Of a stretch of DNA of 32,210 bases, positions 9,420 through 16,481 are shown piece by piece. A model generated the notes under the pieces. It ran no database searches and was not told the origin of the DNA. It was given only the letters and a program-made list of their open reading frames with translations. Position 1 is the first letter of the stretch. Each line of letters starts with the position of its first letter. Source of the stretch: Actinomycetota bacterium (lineage in GTDB: Bacteria > Actinomycetota > Rubrobacteria > Rubrobacterales > Rubrobacteraceae); the NCBI GenBank assembly GCA_020200675.1, contig JAIVIG010000290.1, forward strand, positions 1 through 32,210. Reading direction: 5' to 3'. The position numbers were made by a program, and so were the translations under genes.

Positions 9420-9491
9420 GAAACTATTTTAAGCGATGGCCGCCCCGCTCAAAACATTCAGCTTGCTCTTCTTGGAGGGGCGGACGGCAAG

Positions 9492-10883
9492 CTAACCGCG
9501 GCGCGCCAGGGAGGCGAACTTGGTGTACTGCTCGAGCCAGGCAAGCTGCACCTTGCCGGTTGGTCCGTTGCGGTGCTTGCCGACGATGACCTCGGCGATG
9601 CCCTTGTCGTCGGAGTCCGAATTATAATATTCATCTCGATACAAGAACATTACCATGTCTGCGTCCTGTTCGATAGCTCCGCTGTCGCGAAGGTCGGAGA
9701 GAAGCGGGCGCTTGTCGTGACGGGCTTCGACGGCTCGGGAGAGCTGGGCTATGGCGAGGACCGGCACGTCTAGGTCACGGGCGAGGACTTTGAGGCCGCG
9801 ACTGATCTCGGAGATCTCCTGCTGGCGGTTCTCGCGGCTGTTCCCGACCATGAGCTGCAGGTAGTCCACGACGACGAGCGAGAGGGGTAGCCCATCCTGG
9901 GCGTTGAGACGGCTCACGAGGCGCCGAACCTTGGCGCGCATCTCCATGAGGGTTATGCCAGCGGTGTCGTCGATCCAGATCGGGGCCTTAGCGACCTCCG
10001 CGACCCCGCGCACGAGCTTAGGCCAGTCCTCGGCCTTGACGTTGCCGCTCCTCAAGTCCTGTGTCCTTATGCGCGTGGTCTGGCTTATGAGGCGCTGGAC
10101 GAGCTGCTCCTTGCTCATCTCCAAGGAGAAAATCGCCACCGGCAGCCCCTTGTCCCCCGCAGCATGCCAGATCGCATTTAGAGCCATGGCTGTTTTTCCC
10201 ATAGCAGGCCTCGCTGCCAGTACCACGAGATCGCTCTTGTGGAAGCCGGTGGTGAGGCGGTCGAGGTCTTCGAAGCCAGACTCTACACCCGTGACCTCGC
10301 CCTCTTGCTCGTAGAGGCGCTGTATCATCTCCAAAGCACTCGGGGCGAGCTCGGAGACGGGGGCGAGGTGATCTTTTAGCTGTCGGTTGGAGACGCCGTA
10401 GATGAGTTGCTCGGCGGCGTCGAGGGCCTGGGTGACGTCGTCGGGCTCGGAGAAGGCCTCCTGCTGGATGCGGCTTCCGGCGTCGATCACGGCGCGCAGG
10501 AGCGCCTTGCCGCGCACTATCTCGGCGTAACGGGCGGCGTTGGCGGCCGTCGGCACGCTCTCGACGAGCCGGAAGACGTACTGCCGCCCCCCGATGCGGT
10601 CGAACTCGCCCACGCTTCTCAGCTCGTCCGAGAGCGTGAGCTGGTCTATGGGCTCCCCGCGCGAGTACAGGCGCATCATCGTTCCGTACAGAACCCGGTG
10701 CGTCTCAGAGTAGAAGTCCTCCGCGGCGAGCGTCTCCCCGATCACCGAGACCGCCGTCTCGGAGACGAGCATCGCGCCGATCACCGCCCGCTCGGCATCC
10801 AAGTCGTGCGGGGGCACGACGGCGCCGGCCTCGTTGGCCGCCCCCGACGGTATGCCCCGTAGATTCCTCCCCCTGTTTTCCAT
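9492..10883 (-). CDS. dnaB: replicative DNA helicase DnaB
   Basis: PPHDLDAERAVIGAML N-domain, Walker A AARPAMGKTAMALN, SLVVVDYLQLM, SDLRDSGAIEQDADMVMFLYRDEYY, and C-terminal GKHRNGPTGKVQLAW. Confidence 0.98.
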   Translation of the reverse strand: MENRGRNLRGIPSGAANEAGAVVPPHDLDAERAVIGAMLVSETAVSVIGETLAAEDFYSETHRVLYGTMMRLYSRGEPIDQLTLSDELRSVGEFDRIGGRQYVFRLVESVPTAANAARYAEIVRGKALLRAVIDAGSRIQQEAFSEPDDVTQALDAAEQLIYGVSNRQLKDHLAPVSELAPSALEMIQRLYEQEGEVTGVESGFEDLDRLTTGFHKSDLVVLAARPAMGKTAMALNAIWHAAGDKGLPVAIFSLEMSKEQLVQRLISQTTRIRTQDLRSGNVKAEDWPKLVRGVAEVAKAPIWIDDTAGITLMEMRAKVRRLVSRLNAQDGLPLSLVVVDYLQLMVGNSRENRQQEISEISRGLKVLARDLDVPVLAIAQLSRAVEARHDKRPLLSDLRDSGAIEQDADMVMFLYRDEYYNSDSDDKGIAEVIVGKHRNGPTGKVQLAWLEQYTKFASLARRG

Positions 10884-10904
10884 AGTAGGACAGCATGCAA
10901 CAAA

Positions 10905-10932
10905 AAGGACTCCGTTACAAGACGGAGTCCTT
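10905..10932 (-). terminator. intrinsic terminator between rplI and dnaB
   Basis: Perfect 11-bp stem AAGGACTCCGT / ACGGAGTCCTT with a 6-nt loop, followed on the minus strand by TTTTTGTTG. Confidence 0.85.
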
Positions 10933-10971
10933 GAGGTTCTGGTTTAGGTTACGCCTGAAGCTGTGCTTTAG

Positions 10972-11421
10972 CTACAGCTTCGGAACGACGATGACTTTGA
11001 CACTGGCTTCGACGTCGCCATGGACCTGGATGGGAACCTGGTGGGTGCCCAGGGACTTTATAGGCTCGTCGAGCCTGACGCGGCGCCGGTCGATCCGGAC
11101 GTCGCGGGCTCTCTCGATGGCGGAGGCGATGTTCGCGGCGGTGACGGAGCCGAAGAGACGCTCGTCCTCGCCGGTGCGGGCCTCTATCGTGATCACGCTC
11201 TTGTTCAGGATCCCGGCGATCTCGGTCGCCCTCTCGGCCATGCGCCGGTCGCGCTCCTCGGCCTCTTCCATCTCGTGACGGACTTCCTCCAGCTTGCCCG
11301 GCGTGGCCATCTCGGCCAGACCGCGCGGCACGAGGAAGTTGCGGACGTAGCCGCGGCTCACCTCGATGATTTCGCCGCGACGCCCGATCTTGTCGACGTC
11401 CTGCTTGAGGATTACCTGCAT
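10972..11421 (-). CDS. rplI: 50S ribosomal protein L9
   Basis: MQVILKQDVDKIGRRGEIIEVSRGYVRNFLVPRGLAEMAT N-terminal signature. Confidence 0.98.
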   Translation of the reverse strand: MQVILKQDVDKIGRRGEIIEVSRGYVRNFLVPRGLAEMATPGKLEEVRHEMEEAEERDRRMAERATEIAGILNKSVITIEARTGEDERLFGSVTAANIASAIERARDVRIDRRRVRLDEPIKSLGTHQVPIQVHGDVEASVKVIVVPKL

Positions 11422-11434
11422 AGAAGCTCCTCCC

Positions 11435-11689
11435 CTATCGTCCGACCACGTACGGCAATAGCGCCATCTCGCGGGCGCGCTTTATCGCCACCGCCGCCTC
11501 GCGCTGGTGCTGGGGGCACAGGCCCGTGACCCTGCGCGCCCGGATCTTGCCGCGATCCGAGACGAACTTGCGCAGCATGTTGTAGTCCTTGTAGTCCACG
11601 TACGCTATGTTCTCCTTGTGGAACACGCACGGCTTGCTCTTGACAGGCCGCTCCCTGCGCGATGGACCGCTCCTTCTTCTACCACCCAT
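11435..11689 (-). CDS. rpsR: 30S ribosomal protein S18
   Basis: [56 protein letters not shown]. Confidence 0.98.
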   Translation of the reverse strand: MGGRRRSGPSRRERPVKSKPCVFHKENIAYVDYKDYNMLRKFVSDRGKIRARRVTGLCPQHQREAAVAIKRAREMALLPYVVGR

Positions 11690-11709
11690 AGACTATCTCC
11701 TCTCTCAAA

Positions 11710-12030
11710 TTAGCCCGAGACCTCGGCCGTCTCCGGCTCGGGCAGCGGCCTGTTCGCGTACGTCGGCGGAAGCTTTACGATTATGTGCCGCAAGACGTCG
11801 TCCGAGACGCGCAGGATGCGCTTGAGCTCTGGCAGCGTCCGCTCGCCCACGGTGAACTCCATAACGTAGTAAAAGCCGTCGGCGCGGTGGTCGATCTCGT
11901 ACGCCAGCTTGCGCCGGCCCCAGTTGTTCACCTCGCCGATCTCGCCGCCCGTGCGCTCGATCACGGTCCGAAAACGCCCGACGGTGTTCTCGACCTGCTC
12001 CTCGTCGAGCTCGGGTATGACTATGAGCAT
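11710..12030 (-). CDS. rpsF: 30S ribosomal protein S6
   Basis: LIVIPELDEEQVENTVGRF...NNWGRRKLAYEIDHRADGFYYVMEFTVGERTLPELKRILRVSDDVLRHIIVKL. Confidence 0.97.
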   Translation of the reverse strand: MLIVIPELDEEQVENTVGRFRTVIERTGGEIGEVNNWGRRKLAYEIDHRADGFYYVMEFTVGERTLPELKRILRVSDDVLRHIIVKLPPTYANRPLPEPETAEVSG

Positions 12031-12205
12031 GACTTCGTAAGTATCTATCTTGCTCGCCTCCTCCGGTCTAGTACGGCTTCCCGAAAGCGAAAGGCTCCGC
12101 CCGGAAAGCAGGGGCTATGTTTGATTACTGTGGCAGTGTACCAATGATATCGATTTGTTACAAGCTTCGCCCGTGCTCCGGCCGGATCTTCGTTTTAGTT
12201 TTGGC

Positions 12206-13450
12206 TCAGGTGCATTCGAGGACCGCGCATTTGAGGTATCGGGTCTCGGGTATGGTGAGGATTTCGGGGTGATCCAGGGCCTGGCCGCGCCACTCGCGAA
12301 CCCTCACCGTTCGCCCGGCGTCGGCGGCCGCGGAGCGCAAGGTGTCCTCCATGAGCTCGCGCGAGAAATGATAGGAGCAGGAGCAGGTGACGAGGGCGCC
12401 GCCGGGGGCGAGCAGCTTCATCGCTCGCAGGTTGATCTCCTTGTAGGCGCGCCGCGCCCCGGAGAGCTCACGCTTCGCCTTGGCGAAGGCGGGGGGATCC
12501 AGGATCACGGCGTCATACCGGCCCCCCGCGTCGGAACGCTCGCGCAGCACGTCGAACGCGTTGGCCCGGGTGAAGGCGATGTTGGAGAGGCCGTTGAGCT
12601 CCGCGTTCTCGCGGGCGGCCCGCAGCGCCAGCCCGCTCGCGTCCACGGCCTCCACGGTCTCCGCCACGCGCGCGGCATGCAACGCAAAACCGCCGGTGTA
12701 GGAGAAGACGTCGAGGACGCGTGCCCCCGAGTAACGCTCCACGTAGCGGGCGGCGGCGAGGTGGTTCTCCCGCTGGTCCAGAAAGCCGCCGGTCTTCTGT
12801 CCGCCGCGCAGCTCCGCCCGGTACCGTACCGGCCCCTCGTGGACGACGACCGAATCGGGGACCTCGCCGGAGAGCGCCTCCACCTTCGTAGCGAGCCCCT
12901 CCCTCTTGCGGGCTGCCAAGTCTCCTCGCAGCAGTATGCCCGTGGGAGAGAAGAGGTCTTCGAGCGTGGAGACGACGCAACTCAAGCGCCGCTCGACCGA
13001 CGCCGAACCTACCTGGAGGACGAAGTAATCTCCGTAGCGGTCGGCGACGAGGCCGGGGATGCCGTCGGCCTCGGAGTGGAGGAGGCGGTAGGCGCCAGCG
13101 TCTATGTGCAGGGATTCGCGGTAGGCTCGGGCTCTCTCGATGCGGTTCCGGAACCAGGCTTCGTCTATCTCCTCGTCTTCGCGGGTGGCGATGCGCAGCG
13201 TGATCTCGCTCTTCGGGTTGTAGAAGGCGTGACCGAGAAAGCGTCCGCCTCGGTCCGTGACGCGTACTATATCGCCCGCGTCTCCCGCGGCGTCGGCTAT
13301 GTCGGAGCGGTAGATCCAGGGGTGCCCGGACCGGGCCCGCGCGGCACCCCTGTTCGTCAGCACGGCCGTCCTCGTCGCCCTCGTGGTCGTAGCTCTCGCC
13401 ATCCTCGTGTAAGCCCCTTTACCCGGTCTTTCGATGAACCCTGCTAACAT
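12206..13450 (-). CDS. class I SAM-dependent rRNA methyltransferase (RlmI/RlmK-like, PUA N-terminus)
   Basis: GHPWIYRSDI PUA-type start, QTGGFLDQRENH-like (KTGGFLDQRENHLAAARYV), RVLDVFSYTGGFALHAA, YDAVILDPPAFAKAKREL, LVTCSCSYHFSRE. Start taken as the ATG at 13450; 13402 is also plausible. Confidence 0.92.
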   Translation of the reverse strand: MLAGFIERPGKGAYTRMARATTTRATRTAVLTNRGAARARSGHPWIYRSDIADAAGDAGDIVRVTDRGGRFLGHAFYNPKSEITLRIATREDEEIDEAWFRNRIERARAYRESLHIDAGAYRLLHSEADGIPGLVADRYGDYFVLQVGSASVERRLSCVVSTLEDLFSPTGILLRGDLAARKREGLATKVEALSGEVPDSVVVHEGPVRYRAELRGGQKTGGFLDQRENHLAAARYVERYSGARVLDVFSYTGGFALHAARVAETVEAVDASGLALRAARENAELNGLSNIAFTRANAFDVLRERSDAGGRYDAVILDPPAFAKAKRELSGARRAYKEINLRAMKLLAPGGALVTCSCSYHFSRELMEDTLRSAAADAGRTVRVREWRGQALDHPEILTIPETRYLKCAVLECT

Positions 13451-13513
13451 CGCTCCCGTATACTCAAATATACCTTCCGAAGAGACGGAAGAGGCACAGG
13501 AGAGGCGAGAAGC

Positions 13514-15061
13514 TTGGCCAAGCGAGTGGCGATTATCGGGGCCGGAATGGGCGGGCTCGCGGCGGCGATCCGGCTGAGGCTTATGGGATTCGAGGTTGAG
13601 GTCTTCGAGAAGAACGGGCAGGCGGGCGGCCGCGTGGGCCGTTTGCAAGAGAACGGTTTCACCTTCGACACCGGCCCGACGCTCCTCCTCATGACCGACG
13701 TCTACCGGTCTCTCTTCGCCGCCGCCGGCAGGGATCTGGACGAGGAGATAGACCTTGTCAACCTAGATCCGAACTACCGGGTCCACTTCGGGGACGGCGA
13801 CTCGATACAGGTCTCCTCCTCCCTGCCGGCCCTGATCCCCGAGCTCGAACGCATAGAGCCCGGCGTCACCCCGCGCTTCTATCGCTTCATGCAGGACGCC
13901 TGCCTCAAGTACCGTCTGGGCCGCAGCGAGTTCGTCGAGCGCGACTTCGAGAAAGCGCGCGACTTCTTCGGCCCGCGCAACCTCAGGCTACTCCTCAAGA
14001 CGAGGGCCGTAAACAACTACTACCGCTCCGTTTCGAAGTTCTTCAAGACGGAGAAGCTGCGGCAGACGTTCTCGTTCCAGACGATGTATCTCGGGCTCTC
14101 ACCCTTCGAGGCGCCGGCGGTCTACGCCCTGCTGCCGTACACCGAGCTGGCCGAGGACGGCCTCTGGTTCCCCCGCGGCGGCATGTACGAGCTCGTCGAG
14201 GCGATGGTCAGACTAGCCCGCGACTTCGGGGTGAACATCAACCTAAACAGCCCCGTGGAAGAGATAGTGGTCGCGGAAGGTAGGGCGCGCGGGGTGCGCG
14301 TGAACGGCGAGGAGGTCGGGGCCGACGCCGTGCTCGCGAACGCCGACCTGCCGTATGTATACCGGAAGCTCCTGCCCCGCTCGGCGGGGGAGGGAGACTT
14401 CAGGTGGAAGCTGCGCAAACGGGAGAAGCTCCTGTACACCGCCTCCTCGTTCATGCTCTACCTGGGCCTCGACAGGCAGTTGGACCACATGTCGCACCAT
14501 AACGTCTACCTCTCGGCGCGCTACAGGGAGAACTTCGAGCAGATCTTCTCCGAACGCAGGCTCCCCGACGACCCGTCGTTCTACACCAACGTCCCCTCGC
14601 GTACGGACAAGAATGCAGCGCCGCCGGGCATGGAGGCGCTCTACGTGCTCGTCCCGACGCCGCATCTGGGCGAGAACGTGGACTGGGAACGCGAGAGCGG
14701 GCCGTTCAAGGAGCGCGTCTACGACCTGCTGGAGAAGAAGGCGAACATACCAAACATACGCCGGCACGTCGTCTACGAGAAGGTCAAGACTCCCGTAGAC
14801 TGGCTCGCCGACTACAACCTGGAGGAGGGCGCGGCGTTCGGGATCGGGCACGGCATCTTCCAGGTCGGCTACTTCCGGCCGCCGCTTGCCTCGAAGACGG
14901 TCCGGGGCGTGTACTTCGTCGGGGCGAGCACCCGCCCCGGTACGGGCGTACCGCTCGTCACCATCGGGGCGAAACTCGCGGCGGAGCGCATCGGACGGGA
15001 CCTCGGGCGCTCCCCCGTCACCCGAAAGGTTGCCGGGACGAACAACGCCGGGGTCTCCTAG
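13514..15061 (+). CDS. crtI: phytoene desaturase (CrtI family)
   Basis: FAD dinucleotide-binding VAIIGAGMGGLAAAIRL...GGRVGRL, C-terminal GVYFVGASTRPGTGVPLVTIGAKLAAERI; TTG start. Confidence 0.95.
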   Translation: MAKRVAIIGAGMGGLAAAIRLRLMGFEVEVFEKNGQAGGRVGRLQENGFTFDTGPTLLLMTDVYRSLFAAAGRDLDEEIDLVNLDPNYRVHFGDGDSIQVSSSLPALIPELERIEPGVTPRFYRFMQDACLKYRLGRSEFVERDFEKARDFFGPRNLRLLLKTRAVNNYYRSVSKFFKTEKLRQTFSFQTMYLGLSPFEAPAVYALLPYTELAEDGLWFPRGGMYELVEAMVRLARDFGVNINLNSPVEEIVVAEGRARGVRVNGEEVGADAVLANADLPYVYRKLLPRSAGEGDFRWKLRKREKLLYTASSFMLYLGLDRQLDHMSHHNVYLSARYRENFEQIFSERRLPDDPSFYTNVPSRTDKNAAPPGMEALYVLVPTPHLGENVDWERESGPFKERVYDLLEKKANIPNIRRHVVYEKVKTPVDWLADYNLEEGAAFGIGHGIFQVGYFRPPLASKTVRGVYFVGASTRPGTGVPLVTIGAKLAAERIGRDLGRSPVTRKVAGTNNAGVS

Positions 15062-16020
15062 TGCGCCTGGACCCGGCAGGCGAGGGGCCGCTGGCCGGCG
15101 AGGGGCTGGATCTCGCGGGGTGCTACGAGCTGTGCCGGTGGGTGCAGAAGGGGCACAGCAGGACCTACTATTTTTCGACGAGCCTCTTCCCGGCGGAGGT
15201 CCGGCCGCACGTACACGCGCTCTACGCCTTTATGCGCTACGCCGACGAGATCGTGGACAACCCGGGCGCTACGACCCTCGACGAGCAGCTCACGGGTCTG
15301 AGATACTTCGAGGAGGAGACCCTGGCGGCGGTGGCCGGGGAGCCGGTCGCGAACCCCGTTTTGCGGGCGTTCGCGAACACCGTGCTCCTGCGCGGGATCG
15401 GCCCGGACCTCATAGAGGCGTTCATGAGAAGCATGAAGATGGATACCGGCATCTTCCGCTACCCGACCTACGAGAACCTGGAGGAGTACACCTACGGGAG
15501 CGCCGCGGTCGTGGGGCTCATGATGTGCCGCGTGATCGGGGCGACGGACGAGGCAGCGAACCCGCACGCCGAAGCCTTGGGCGTCGCGATGCAGCTCACG
15601 AACTTCCTGCGCGACGTACGGGAGGACTGGGCGCGAGGAAGGGTCTACCTGCCGCTCGAAGACCTGGAGCGCTTCGGGTACGCGGAGGAGGAGTTGGGAC
15701 GCGGCGTCGTGGACGAGAGGTTCGTGGAGTTGATGCGGTTAGAGATCTCGCGCGCCCGGGGGCTCTACCGCGTGGCCGGTGAGGGGATGCGATACATTCC
15801 CCGGGGACGCCGCTATCCGGTCGTCGTGGCGGGGCGGCTCTACGAGGCGATTCTGGACCGTATCGAGGCGCAGGGCTACGACGTGTTCACGAAGAGAGCG
15901 CAGACCTCTCTCCCGCACAAGCTGCGGGTCGCCGGGGCGTGCGCGTGGGGAGATCCGAAAGAGCTCGTGGCGCGGGTCCGCGCCAGCGGCAAGCCCGGTG
16001 GTGTTGCAATTCACGGGTAA
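15061..16020 (+). CDS. crtB: phytoene/squalene synthase (CrtB family)
   Basis: HSRTYYFSTSLFP, ALYAFMRYADEIVD and QLTNFLRDVREDWARGRVYLPLEDL (both Asp-rich motifs); GTG start overlapping the crtI stop. Confidence 0.95.
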   Translation: MRLDPAGEGPLAGEGLDLAGCYELCRWVQKGHSRTYYFSTSLFPAEVRPHVHALYAFMRYADEIVDNPGATTLDEQLTGLRYFEEETLAAVAGEPVANPVLRAFANTVLLRGIGPDLIEAFMRSMKMDTGIFRYPTYENLEEYTYGSAAVVGLMMCRVIGATDEAANPHAEALGVAMQLTNFLRDVREDWARGRVYLPLEDLERFGYAEEELGRGVVDERFVELMRLEISRARGLYRVAGEGMRYIPRGRRYPVVVAGRLYEAILDRIEAQGYDVFTKRAQTSLPHKLRVAGACAWGDPKELVARVRASGKPGGVAIHG

Positions 16021-16032
16021 TCGTGTTGTAAT
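16004..16032 (+). promoter_or_regulatory. candidate sigma-A promoter for the SAM riboswitch-metH transcript
   Basis: TTGCAA (16004-16009) - 17 nt - TGTAAT (16027-16032), overlapping the crtB 3' end and about 30 nt upstream of the aptamer. Confidence 0.65.
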
Positions 16033-16063
16033 CTCTTGATCGTCTCGGGATTTCCCGGACGGT

Positions 16064-16190
16064 GCTCATCGAGAGCGGTGGAGGGACGGGCCCTTTGAAG
16101 CCGCGGCAACCGATGGTTCGAAGGAATACGATGTTCTCGAGGACTGTGGCAGGTGCCAACTCCTGCGGAGGGGACTCCGAGAGATGAGGC
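16064..16190 (+). ncRNA. SAM-I (S-box) riboswitch
   Basis: CTCATCGAGAGCGGTGGAGGGACGGGCCCTTTGAAGCCGCGGCAACC ... GGCAGGTGCCAACTCCTGCGG ... CCGAGAGATGAG matches the S-box core; P1 pairs CTCATC with GATGAG; upstream of metH. Confidence 0.95.
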
Positions 16191-16269
16191 GCAACGGGCT
16201 TTTTCGTTCGCACCTCTCTCGCTCCTGTCCCGGGCGGTTCGCGCCTAGAGAGAGGAAGATTTGCTTTTG

Positions 16270-16398
16270 TTGGATCACAGGGAGAAGCTCTACGAAGGCA
16301 TACTCGTCGGAGCCATAGGTACGCTCCTGGACGACCACGGGCCGCCCCCGGCCTTGGTGTCACATCTGGCGGGGAACGTGGCAGAAGCGGTTAGCTAG
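16270..16398 (+). CDS. possible leader small ORF (42 aa) between the riboswitch and metH
   Basis: TTG-initiated LDHREKLYEGILVGAIGTLLDDHGPPPALVSHLAGNVAEAVS*, with a purine-rich AGAGAGAGGAAG upstream. Not in the supplied ORF track. Confidence 0.4.
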   Translation: MDHREKLYEGILVGAIGTLLDDHGPPPALVSHLAGNVAEAVS

Positions 16399-16481
16399 AA
16401 CACGGTCGAGAGCACCCGGTCCGGCGAGACGACGCTCGACGGTTCGGATAGGTAAACAAGGCATAGCACAGGGAAGGGTTT

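Noticed and set aside
9492-10883. Possible DnaB intein behind the dnaB 3' duplication
   Set aside because: DnaB is continuous with no intein splice motifs; the extra DNA lies after the stop codon and duplicates the 3' end.
16196-16220. Intrinsic terminator directly after the SAM aptamer (CAACGGGCTTTTTCGTTCG)
   Set aside because: Only a weak AACG/CGTT stem with the T-run in the loop, not a terminator geometry.
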